Positions 7,816-14,464 of a stretch of 50,638 nucleotides of DNA are shown here, one piece after another. The translations under genes were made by a program, and so were the position numbers. Numbering within the stretch: position 1 is the stretch's first letter; each line of letters opens with the position of its first letter. Below the pieces are notes generated by a model that searched no databases, had not been told where the DNA came from, and saw only the letters and a list, made by a program, of their open reading frames with translations. The stretch is from Candidatus Tritonobacter lacicola (GTDB lineage: Bacteria; Auribacterota; Tritonobacteria; Tritonobacterales; Tritonobacteraceae), in assembly GCA_030765135.1 (NCBI GenBank), contig JAVCDC010000019.1, positions 1-50,638 on the forward strand. Reading direction: 5' to 3'.

Positions 7816-8082
7816 TTATGGAATATTATTCTTTATTAGCTCGGTTGATCTGTTAAGGTCGCTCTCCAGAACTACTATCTCACCGAGTTTATCACCCAAC
7901 CACATCATTTCAAGCCCATTATACGCTGGAGTTTCCGGTATTCTCAGCATGGCCTCTATTCCGTTTTCCTTCAACATTGAAACGATAAAGCGGGCCTCCA
8001 GCTCATCCTTAGCCCTGTAAACGACTACCGAATTTTCCGATGTCCTCTTAATTATTGAGCCTTCCGGGGCTTTTCCCAGCAC
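7816..8082 (-). CDS. DUF2007-like small protein
   Basis: Eighty-eight residues. The core VVVYRAKDELEARFIVSML followed by KENGIEAML, ending with a strand-helix IVVLESDLNRSTELI, matches the DUF2007/putative signal-transducing pattern (beta-alpha-beta, ACT-like). Function is not known. It overlaps the 3' end of the preceding methyltransferase gene by 31 bases from a GTG start, so translation is probably coupled. A shorter start inside the frame cannot be excluded. Confidence 0.55.
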   Translation of the reverse strand: MLGKAPEGSIIKRTSENSVVVYRAKDELEARFIVSMLKENGIEAMLRIPETPAYNGLEMMWLGDKLGEIVVLESDLNRSTELIKNNIP

Positions 8083-8735
8083 GCAGCAATGAACGCACCC
8101 GTTTTTAAACCCATATGATGCCCCTCGCTCTCTATTCCAGGCACTAACTCCGGATTATCATCTTCGCTAAAGTGAATGGCAGTCCTTATCTCCCCAGCTA
8201 TGGGGGCAATCGCAGCTATTTCTTCCGGTGATCTGAAGATCGCCCTATCAAATATGGTTTTGCCTTTTTGAGCCTTAACTCTCCTGTGTTGAGCCCAGGG
8301 GCTGAGGCTATTGAGGGTGGCCACCACAATGCACCCACATTGCTTTGTAACGCGGAACATCTCATCAAGGGCACCTTTTGCATCTTTTATAAACTCAAGA
8401 GCAGTAATAGATACTACCTTTTCAAAAGAACCATCGGGAAAAGGGAGATTCATCATATCACCTATCACCCCACGAAAATGATAACCTACGGCTTTATGCT
8501 CCGCGCGCCTGAGCATTGGCAAGGAGATATCAAGACCTACTACGCATGGACCAAGGCGAAGGATATTAAAGGTAAAGATACCCGTTCCGCAGCCGGCATC
8601 AAGGATCATCTCCCCCTGCTTTGGCCTCAAAAGGTCCATGATAAGCTCACTCTCATATTTCTTCACTAAAAACCCTATAGGTGTCGCAAACCACGCATCA
8701 TATTTTTCAGGCCATGTATCGAATAACCTTCCCAT
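8052..8735 (-). CDS. Class I SAM-dependent methyltransferase
   Basis: About 227 residues of Rossmann-fold methyltransferase. Motif I ILDAGCGTGIFT binds S-adenosylmethionine (near residue 44), the acidic residue follows in VVGLDISLPML, and motif IV is near GDMMNLPFPDGSFEKVVS, the usual Methyltransf_11 layout. The start MGRLFDTWPEKYDAWF is typical of the UbiE-like group acting on small molecules. The substrate is unknown. Moderately lower GC than the core genes and its place in the accessory zone suggest it may have been acquired. Confidence 0.85.
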   Translation of the reverse strand: MGRLFDTWPEKYDAWFATPIGFLVKKYESELIMDLLRPKQGEMILDAGCGTGIFTFNILRLGPCVVGLDISLPMLRRAEHKAVGYHFRGVIGDMMNLPFPDGSFEKVVSITALEFIKDAKGALDEMFRVTKQCGCIVVATLNSLSPWAQHRRVKAQKGKTIFDRAIFRSPEEIAAIAPIAGEIRTAIHFSEDDNPELVPGIESEGHHMGLKTGAFIAACWEKPRKAQ

Positions 8736-8761
8736 TATCTCTAATCCCTTATCAATAAAAG

Positions 8762-8846
8762 ACGGTTACTGGTTTCTAGTTTCTGTATCCTTTTTTTACT
8801 ATTCACCATTCACATTTCACTATTCACTGTATTTGTGGCGGAGAGG
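8762..8846. repeat. Repeat flank plus 3' tRNA-Ser fragment
   Basis: GGTTACTGGTTTCTAGTTTC is followed by CACTATTCACTGTATTTG and then TGGCGGAGAGG at 8836-8846. That last word equals CCA, discriminator and acceptor 3' strand of the tRNA-Ser genes. The rest of the tRNA is absent. The flank matches those at 7226 and 12085. Confidence 0.65.
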
Positions 8847-9001
8847 CCAACAACGGTTCAAAGTTGAAAGTTTAAGGTTAAAAGAACCTTGTTGCCCGAA
8901 TACTTACTGGATTCCAAAACCTTGCGTACAGCCAGTCTCAATAACCTCCTTCAACTTTCTACCTTGAACTTGAAACCGTCTTTAACTCACCCACCCTCTC
9001 T
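8847..9001. repeat. Fold-back element ending in an inverted tRNA-Ser 3' sequence
   Basis: Left arm near 8853-8886 (ACGGTTCAAAGTTGAAAG...) is imperfectly complementary to the right arm near 8944-8980. The right end, CCCACCCTCTC at 8990-9000, is the inverse complement of GAGAGGGTGGG in the neighbouring tRNA-Ser(CGA). No coding potential. Confidence 0.6.
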
Positions 9002-9071
9002 ACTCTCATCAAAGAATCTTGACCCCAGAACCCACTTATCACCTCTCCCTTATATTTTATCCCTCTTTTGT

Positions 9072-9137
<66 letters not shown>

Positions 9138-9161
<24 letters not shown>

Positions 9162-9632
9162 GCTCTTTTTCTTTCTTTTCCTGATAAAAAAATCCCTCAA
9201 AAGAGATGAACACTCGTTCTCTCTAACACCGGTAACGACATCCAGTCTCCCGTCGGAGTTAAGCTGATTCTCGATCTCCCGGATATCATTTACCGTCACA
9301 ACAGCTCCCGCCTTCGGGTCACCGGCACCGAAGATAACACCGCCGAGCCTTGAAAGCACTATAGCGCCGGCGCACATCGGACATGGCTCCTTCGTCACGT
9401 AGAGGACGGCGCCTTTTAGCCGCCAATCCCCCACCGCCTCGCCGGCCTGGGTAATTGCGATCATCTCGGCGTGGGCGGTCGCATCCCGCAGCATCTCAAC
9501 CTGGTTATGTGCACGGGCAACTACCATTCCTTTATGAACTATGACGCATCCAACGGGCACCTCGCCGGCCTCATAGGCACGGCGCGCCTCCTTCAATGCC
9601 TCGTCCATATAGTAATCGTGGGGCTTTTCCAT
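9138..9632 (-). CDS. tadA: tRNA adenosine-34 deaminase TadA
   Basis: Converts A34 to inosine in the wobble position of tRNA-Arg(ACG). The deaminase zinc site is intact: HAE in ATAHAEMIAI and PCxxC in EPCPMCAGA, with the general fold of about 160 residues. The frame is open further upstream through the tRNA-Arg gene, but ATG 9632 (MEKPHDYYMDEAL) matches the family N-terminus. Its substrate tRNA lies 22 bases upstream in the same direction. The last residues, GEVAESG plus the TGA stop, are encoded by the first 24 bases of tRNA-Ser(CGA). Confidence 0.95.
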
Positions 9633-9654
9633 CACGGGCACGGCTCTAAATTTT

Positions 9655-9731
9655 TGGCGTGCCTGGAGGGACTCGAACCCCCAATCTTCTGGTCCGTAGC
9701 CAGACGCGATGTCCAGTTTCGCCACAGGCAC
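9655..9731 (-). tRNA. tRNA-Arg (anticodon ACG), CCA encoded
   Basis: Acceptor GTGCCTG/CAGGCAC, anticodon stem-loop TCTGG-CTACGGA-CCAGA with anticodon ACG, T-arm with GGTTCGAGTCC, and encoded CCA. It is the substrate of TadA, whose start codon lies 22 bases downstream. Confidence 0.96.
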
Positions 9732-9774
9732 GCCTATATGCTAAAAGCTCTATATCATCTCACCCGATTATAGC

Positions 9775-10074
9775 TCACTCAATATTTATCTTTACTCCCC
9801 CCATCACTGTGGAAAAAATATTATAGATTAAGGCGACAATCGTCGCCAGCAGGCCCCCGCAAGCACCTATTATAAATGAACCTAAAATCACCTTAGGCAC
9901 GGTATCAAGCTCCAGGAACCGCGTTCGCCAGTAGAGGATATTGGACGGCATCCTGGCCGGTATAAGATCCAGTCCGGCAAGGAGTATCACGACCAACCCG
10001 ACTATCAAGGAAACACCGAAAAACAGCTTGAAGACCGAAAAAACATTTATGCTCCGTATCTCCTGAGCTCCCAT
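9775..10074 (-). CDS. Small two-helix membrane protein (DUF3566-like)
   Basis: Ninety-nine residues with two hydrophobic segments, about 14-34 (KLFFGVSLIVGLVVILLAGL) and 61-85 (VILGSFIIGACGGLLATIVA). The ending LIYNIFSTVMGGVKINIE is the pattern I associate with the DUF3566 group (a membrane segment, then YN and GG before a short strand). Function unknown. It follows a lipoprotein gene 14 bases upstream on the same strand, so the two may be co-transcribed. Confidence 0.6.
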   Translation of the reverse strand: MGAQEIRSINVFSVFKLFFGVSLIVGLVVILLAGLDLIPARMPSNILYWRTRFLELDTVPKVILGSFIIGACGGLLATIVALIYNIFSTVMGGVKINIE

Positions 10075-10088
10075 ATACCCTCCACCGC

Positions 10089-10481
10089 CTAGAGAAATCC
10101 CACCTTCTCCCGCTTCGACCGTCCATCCTCGTCTATGATTACCGAGCCCTGGAACTCGTCATCTATGAAGTACAGGATTCTCATCGTTGGCTTCCTCGAA
10201 TCCCGATTCTTCCGGTAATAATATGACCACTTATTGTTATATCTTAAACCGTGCTCTTTCTTGATCCAGCCGAGCTTCCCGGTCACCTCGTTCGGTTCGC
10301 CGTATTTCCGTTTCAGTGCGACCTTGTCGTACTGCCCGATTGCCGGGGTTTCGCTCTTCCGGGACAACTGCCCGCTCTTCTTTACACCGGCCCACTCCTT
10401 AACCCTGTCGCATCCCGAGAGACAGAGAGGAAATAAGGCCGCAGCAACAATCCAGAAGATAGGTTTATCCCACCTCATCAT
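10089..10481 (-). CDS. Predicted lipoprotein of unknown function
   Basis: About 130 residues. The N-terminus has a type II signal peptide with lipobox LSGC after a hydrophobic stretch (FWIVAAALFPLCLSGC), so the mature protein should be lipid-anchored. The body is basic with KVALKRKYGEPNEVTGKLG and ends in a small beta-rich part (MRILYFIDDEFQGSVIIDED). The KYGEPNEV part recalls SmpA/OmlA-like small domains, but similarity is weak. Start is uncertain: ATG 10481 or 10478 fit a signal peptide better than the upstream ATG at 10508. Confidence 0.6.
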   Translation of the reverse strand: MMRWDKPIFWIVAAALFPLCLSGCDRVKEWAGVKKSGQLSRKSETPAIGQYDKVALKRKYGEPNEVTGKLGWIKKEHGLRYNNKWSYYYRKNRDSRKPTMRILYFIDDEFQGSVIIDEDGRSKREKVGFL

Positions 10482-10595
10482 CCTGCAGTATAGGCCAAGG
10501 GGCGCCATTTTACAAGGGAGCCGGAACGCAAATTAAGGAAGATGGTGCAAAAGGGGTTGAGAGGGGTTTAATCGAGATATTCGCCGCTATTGCGG

Positions 10596-10829
10596 TCACT
10601 TGCCATAATATTTTTTCAGGCACTCAGGACAGAAGCTATGTGAAAATTCAGCATCGGAATGCTCTCCTACATACTCATCGATAGGAATCCAGTTAACGGG
10701 AGTCATCTCAGCATTAAATAATTTATTAGGTAGGTCCAACAGCTCATCCAGCCAGAGAAAGAGGATTACTGTCCCGAACCCTATCCACTCATAGAAAACT
10801 ATTCTTTTTGCCAGTATATTCTTTCTCAC
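10596..10829 (-). CDS. Small membrane-anchored protein with a CPEC tail
   Basis: Seventy-seven residues. One hydrophobic segment (about 10-28) is followed by a soluble part ending SHSFCPECLKKYYGK. That tail, SHxxCPECLKKxY, is familiar from the C-termini of sensor and signal-transduction proteins in other bacteria, where it is of unknown role. The domain usually in front of it is missing. AT-rich compared with the core genes. Could be a truncated sensor rather than a full gene. Confidence 0.45.
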   Translation of the reverse strand: MRKNILAKRIVFYEWIGFGTVILFLWLDELLDLPNKLFNAEMTPVNWIPIDEYVGEHSDAEFSHSFCPECLKKYYGK

Positions 10830-10869
10830 TTCCCCCTAATCTCTGATCTCTGCTTTGTTGGCGGAGAGG
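10827..10869. repeat. Direct repeat with tRNA-Ser 3' fragment (left copy)
   Basis: Forty-three bases ending in TGGCGGAGAGG (the CCA plus acceptor 3' strand of tRNA-Ser). They match 11038-11080 at 41 of 43 positions by my alignment. The first part is CACTTCCCCCTAATCTCTG. Confidence 0.75.
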
Positions 10870-11001
10870 CTAAAAACGGTTTAAGGTTAAGAGTTTAAAG
10901 TTGAAAGAACCCGCTTAATTAAAACGATTGATTATGTCTTCTCTTTCTCCTTGAACCTTAAACCTTCAACTTTGAACTGTCTTTAACTCACCCTCCCTCT
11001 C
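10870..11001. repeat. Fold-back element ending in inverted tRNA-Ser(GCT) sequence
   Basis: Left arm near 10876-10910 (ACGGTTTAAGGTTAAGAG...) pairs imperfectly with the right arm near 10947-10984. The right end CCCTCCCTCTC at 10991-11001 is the inverse complement of GAGAGGGAGGG, the version found in tRNA-Ser(GCT) rather than in the other serine tRNAs. Same build as 8847-9001. Confidence 0.6.
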
Positions 11002-11037
11002 TACTCTTTTTAAAAACCTGACCTCAGTACACCTAAT

Positions 11038-11087
11038 CACTTCCCCCTAATCCCTAATCTCTGCTTTGTTGGCGGAGAGGGAGGGAT
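11038..11087. repeat. Direct repeat with tRNA-Ser(GCT) 3' fragment (right copy)
   Basis: Matches 10827-10869 and continues to TGGCGGAGAGGGAGGGAT (11070-11087), identical to the 3' 18 bases of the intact tRNA-Ser(GCT) at 11197-11214. It diverges inside the T-loop. Confidence 0.75.
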
Positions 11088-11196
11088 GACTCGCTTCGCT
11101 CGCCCTTCGGGCCCCGCCTTCGGCGGGTTATCCTCTCCCTCCTGCCGCTCCAGCGGCAGCTTGGCCAAAGGCCAAGCCGCCACTTCGCTTCGCTCG
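11088..11196. repeat. Tandem hairpin block between tRNA fragment and intact tRNA
   Basis: Four hairpins in a row: 11102-11112 (GCCC-TTC-GGGC), 11113-11127 (CCCGCC-TTC-GGCGGG), 11142-11159 (CTGCCGCT-CC-AGCGGCAG) and 11160-11176 (CTTGGCC-AAA-GGCCAAG). CTTCGCTTCGCTCG-type words occur at both ends. No coding potential. Confidence 0.7.
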
Positions 11197-11289
<93 letters not shown>

Positions 11290-11363
11290 GCTCTATATTA
11301 ATATGCTTATCTAGAAATCGTCCCCCTATGTCATAAACACAAAATACCTTTAACAAGAATAAA

Positions 11364-11525
11364 GGGATTCTGCGTCACCGCCTTCGGCGGTGCCGCATCA
11401 GTCATCCCGCTGATTGCGGGATGACTGAGAACCCTCGGTACCAGCTATACCAGTACAACGGATTAGCAATCCGTCCCGTTTCCGTCTAAAGCCGGACCTC
11501 CGGCAGCCATCTCCGGCACCTCTCC
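11364..11525 (-). pseudogene. Disrupted tRNA-Ser(GCT) copy with T-loop and D-loop insertions
   Basis: Repeats the intact neighbour from acceptor 5' strand through anticodon and variable arm to the T-stem. A 58-nt element (11371-11428) lies between TTC and GAA of the T-loop, and about 31 nt (around 11479-11510) replace part of the D-loop. Acceptor 3' strand and CCA are missing. Same two insertion sites as the tRNA-Ser(GGA) copy at 7638. Confidence 0.85.
11371..11428 (+). mobile_element. Two-hairpin palindromic element in T-loop (58-nt form, copy 2)
   Basis: Starts TGCGTCACCGCC and ends GCGGGATGACTGA, in the same orientation as the copy at 7645 and almost identical to it. Located exactly between TTC (11368-11370) and GAA (11429-11431). 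Confidence 0.75.
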
Positions 11526-11560
11526 GCAAATTTGTTTTCTGTTATGTAAAAATGCTTCCT

Positions 11561-12058
11561 CTAATCAGCTCCTTCTTTAATTTCCGCCTTAGACCAGTGC
11601 CACCGGCCGATAAAGAGGATTCCGCCAACAATCAGCAGCGTGGGTAAAACCCAGTAATATTCCCATCTGCCCTTAAGAAACAACAGGGCCCCCAAGACCG
11701 TGAGAGCAATACCGATTATGGGAAACCGTTTGCGTTCCGTCTTGTTGATCGCATACCTGAGCATGAGCATGAGCCCTATAACCAGCATAAGGAGCGAACC
11801 AAGATCGATATTCGCATTTAGTTTTCCAATGATCAGAACCGCGCCCACAGTTGTAAGAATAATACCTATAAACGGCGGCTTCGAACCTTCCTTATCGCTC
11901 ATAATATACCTTATCAACAAGCCCACGCCAAAGCCCAGCGTGACAATGGGGCCGAAGAGATCTTTATATTGCGGCATTATGTTGAATATGAATGCCACCC
12001 CCACAGCAATCATCAAGACCGCTATAAGCGGAAACTTCCTCGCGTGTGCCTCGCCCAT
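11561..12058 (-). CDS. Membrane protein of three repeated two-helix units (LiaI/LiaF-TM-like)
   Basis: One hundred sixty-five residues, almost all membrane. Three units of about 50 residues repeat the pattern basic residue + PxIG/PLIA + helix + short loop + helix, ending ...GLLIRYI, ...LMLRYAI and ...LFIGRWHW. Six membrane helices are likely. This resembles the short LiaI/LiaF transmembrane (DUF5668) units found in envelope-stress proteins, without the extracytoplasmic domain. No neighbour hints at function; it sits alone between a broken and an intact tRNA region. Confidence 0.55.
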   Translation of the reverse strand: MGEAHARKFPLIAVLMIAVGVAFIFNIMPQYKDLFGPIVTLGFGVGLLIRYIMSDKEGSKPPFIGIILTTVGAVLIIGKLNANIDLGSLLMLVIGLMLMLRYAINKTERKRFPIIGIALTVLGALLFLKGRWEYYWVLPTLLIVGGILFIGRWHWSKAEIKEGAD

Positions 12059-12084
12059 TTGATCACCTATCCTTTCTGGTTAAA

Positions 12085-12140
12085 GACTGTTACTGGTTTC
12101 TAGTTTTTTTCTTTTCACTATTCACCATTCACTGTATTTG
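12085..12140. repeat. Repeat flank of tRNA-Ser fragment
   Basis: GTTACTGGTTTCTAGTTTTT is followed by CACTATTCACCATTCACTG. Third copy of the flank also present at 7226 and 8762, again directly adjoining a tRNA-Ser CCA end. Confidence 0.65.
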
Positions 12141-12220
12141 TGGCGGAGAGGGTGGGATTCTCCGTCATCCCGTAATTATCGGGATGCCGGATGCGGCACC
12201 TTCGGTGACGCAGAACCCAC
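12141..12220 (-). pseudogene. 3' half of a tRNA-Ser with T-loop insertion
   Basis: Contains CCA, acceptor 3' strand and both strands of the T-stem (GGTGGGATTC...GAACCCAC), with a 52-nt element between TTC and GAA. Everything 5' of the T-stem is absent. It matches in sequence and insert orientation the copy at 12971-13100, which has the opposite, 5' portion. Confidence 0.8.
12161..12212 (-). mobile_element. Two-hairpin palindromic element in T-loop (52-nt form, copy 3)
   Basis: Inverse orientation relative to the 58-nt copies: begins TCCGTCATCCCG and ends TTCGGTGACGCA on the plus strand. Hairpin 1 has a shorter stem than in the 58-nt form. Its tip differs from copy 4 (TAATTAT against CATTTAG) in a way that keeps the stem. 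Confidence 0.75.
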
Positions 12221-12258
12221 TTTGAACCATCCTCTCAATCAATCCTTCTCCTGACTAC

Positions 12259-12349
<91 letters not shown>

Positions 12350-12372
12350 TATTTTTATCTGATAAAAATAGG

Positions 12373-12924
12373 TCACACTTTAGCCATAAGATCCTCAGTT
12401 CTCAATAGATCTTTCAATGATGATTCCATCTCTTTCTTTACTTCGTGAACACCTTCAAAGGCCTTCTCAAGCTCTGCCTTAAACTCGGCATTATAGAAAT
12501 TGTGCGATTTAACAACTTTATTGAAATTATTGAAGCAGCGAATTGATTTCTCATGTATCTTTAGTATCTTTTCTGGCAGCAAAATACGAATTTTCGCCTC
12601 TATTTTATTCCATTCTCCAATACGATCATCAATTTTATTACGATAAATATCTATTGTTCTTATCTCTTTGCCATCTGGCTGCTTAATCGCATCTACCTTT
12701 GCAACTTTCTGACACAACCTATAATCTTGGTAAAATTTGTCATAATAGTCCAATATATGACCTAAGTGTTGTTCATAAGTAGCTTTAGAGAAGGTGAATT
12801 CGTGTCGTAGCCTTTCTATTTTTTTTGTAAGGCAATTTTTTACCCACAAAATTATAAGTGAAACTATAAAAGATACTAAAACAGAGATGATACCGCCTTC
12901 TATTAATACTCTCTGCCAACTCAT
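12373..12924 (-). CDS. Hypothetical membrane-anchored coiled-coil protein
   Basis: One hundred eighty-three residues, not recognised. A single N-terminal membrane segment (about residues 9-28, GGIISVLVSFIVSLIILW) is followed by a lysine/glutamate-rich, mainly helical cytoplasmic region with heptad-like spacing. Two Cys and several Tyr/Phe are scattered, with no catalytic motif visible. Clearly more AT-rich than surrounding core genes, suggesting acquisition. It shares a module with tRNA-Ser(TGA) that is bounded by direct repeats. Confidence 0.6.
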   Translation of the reverse strand: MSWQRVLIEGGIISVLVSFIVSLIILWVKNCLTKKIERLRHEFTFSKATYEQHLGHILDYYDKFYQDYRLCQKVAKVDAIKQPDGKEIRTIDIYRNKIDDRIGEWNKIEAKIRILLPEKILKIHEKSIRCFNNFNKVVKSHNFYNAEFKAELEKAFEGVHEVKKEMESSLKDLLRTEDLMAKV

Positions 12925-12970
12925 AAGGCAATTCCCTTATCTATTTTATAGTAAACCTTGATTCTAAAGT

Positions 12971-13100
12971 TGGGATTCTCCGTCATCCCGCATTTAGCGG
13001 GATGCCGGATGCGGCACCTTCGGTGACGCAGAACCCACGGTACCTTTCGGTACACACGATTTCGAGTCGTGCGCGATCAACCGGACTCTGCCACCTCTCC
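12971..13100 (-). pseudogene. Disrupted tRNA-Ser(CGA) copy with T-loop insertion
   Basis: Contains acceptor 5' strand, D-arm, anticodon CGA, variable arm and T-stem, closely matching intact tRNA-Ser(CGA) at 9072. A 52-nt element (12979-13030) splits the T-loop between TTC and GAA; the acceptor 3' strand and CCA are lost. The D-loop has only point changes. Confidence 0.85.
12979..13030 (-). mobile_element. Two-hairpin palindromic element in T-loop (52-nt form, copy 4)
   Basis: Plus-strand text begins TCCGTCATCCCGC and ends TTCGGTGACGCA. Same length, orientation and position as the copy at 12161, and inverted relative to 7645 and 11371. Confidence 0.75.
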
Positions 13101-13192
13101 TTGAACCCCGCGAAAGGGGAGAGATCTTACTTTTCCTTATGCATACAACAGGGGATTATACAGCCGTGGGCGGGCAGGGGAAAGGAAAAGGC

Positions 13193-14458
13193 TTACTGCA
13201 ATACTTCTATGCCGCCCATGTACGGAAGAAGAACGTCCGGGACGGAGACTGTACCATCCTCTCTCTGGCAGTTTTCAAGAATGGCGACAATCGTGCGCGG
13301 CAGGGCGACACCCGAAGCGTTCAGTGTGTGGACAAACCCCTTCTCCCCGTCCTTTTTGTACCTGATTTCAGCACGGCGGGCCTGGAAATCACCGCAGTTG
13401 CTCACAGAGGATACCTCGAGATACCTCGCCCGGGCAGGAGACCACACCTCGATGTCATAGGTCTTTGCCGACGCGAAGCTTATCTCGCCCGCGGGGAGCT
13501 CCATGATCCTATAAGGGATCCCGAGAAGCCGGATCACTTTTTCCGCGTCCGATAGCATCCTCTCAAGCTCATCGTACGATTTCCCGGGCAGCGTGAACTT
13601 TACCAGCTCAACTTTATCAAACTGGTGTATCCTTACAATTCCCCGCGTCTCCTTCCCGTAAGAACCGGCCTCCCTCCTGAAGCAGGGGCTGGAAGCCACA
13701 TAGCTTATGGGAAGAATGTTGCCGTCCAGGATCTCCTCCCTGTGAATATTGACCAGGGGGACCTCAGCTGTAGGGATGAAGAAAAGGTCGTCCTGTTCGC
13801 AGCGATACATATCGTTCTCTAGCTTGGGGAGCTGTCCGGTGCCGGTCATGCTCTTTCTGTTCACCATGAGGGGAGGTGAGACCTCGGTATATCCGTGTTC
13901 ACGTGTATGTAGATCGAGCATGAAGTTAATGAGCGCTCGGGCAAGCCGCGCCCCAACTCCTCGAAAGATAACGAAGCCCGCACCGGACATCCTCGCTGCC
14001 GCCTCGAAATCTATTAACCCGAGCCTCCTGGCCAACTCGAAGGAAGGAACGGGCTCAAAGGTGAACTCCGGCTTAGCCCCTCCCTCCCTTATTAAACGGT
14101 GAGCCTCCCCCTTTATACCAATTGGGACGGTTTCATGGGGAATATTTGGGATTACCGCTAATAATTCGGCTATATTTGCAGTTAAATCCCCCACTTCAGT
14201 GTCAATGGCCTTGATGCGGTTGGATACATCCTTCATATCCTCCATGAGATCGCCCGGGTCTTTCCCCTCCCTCTTAAGCCTTCCTATTGCTTTCGAAGCA
14301 TCGTTTTTACGCTTCTTGAGCTCATCGGCGATTTGTATCTTCTCTCTCCTCTGCTTATCGAGATCGATGATGGTGTCGATATCAAGCTGGATGAATCTCT
14401 TCGATAGGGAATCCCGCACGATATCCGGAGTCTCACGCAGGAGCTTGATGTCTATCAT
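13193..14458 (-). CDS. serS: Seryl-tRNA synthetase
   Basis: Class II synthetase that charges serine tRNAs, all four of which (anticodons TGA, GCT, CGA, GGA) lie within 6 kb downstream on the same strand. Visible: the N-terminal coiled-coil arm that grips the long variable arm (residues about 30-100, DLDKQRREKIQIADELKKRK), motif 2 SPCFRREAGSYGKETRGI, and the C-terminal motif 3 part NASGVALPRTIVAILENCQ. Length 421 residues, normal. Starts six bases after the gyrA stop. Confidence 0.97.
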   Translation of the reverse strand: MIDIKLLRETPDIVRDSLSKRFIQLDIDTIIDLDKQRREKIQIADELKKRKNDASKAIGRLKREGKDPGDLMEDMKDVSNRIKAIDTEVGDLTANIAELLAVIPNIPHETVPIGIKGEAHRLIREGGAKPEFTFEPVPSFELARRLGLIDFEAAARMSGAGFVIFRGVGARLARALINFMLDLHTREHGYTEVSPPLMVNRKSMTGTGQLPKLENDMYRCEQDDLFFIPTAEVPLVNIHREEILDGNILPISYVASSPCFRREAGSYGKETRGIVRIHQFDKVELVKFTLPGKSYDELERMLSDAEKVIRLLGIPYRIMELPAGEISFASAKTYDIEVWSPARARYLEVSSVSNCGDFQARRAEIRYKKDGEKGFVHTLNASGVALPRTIVAILENCQREDGTVSVPDVLLPYMGGIEVLQ

Positions 14459-14464
14459 GGGCCG

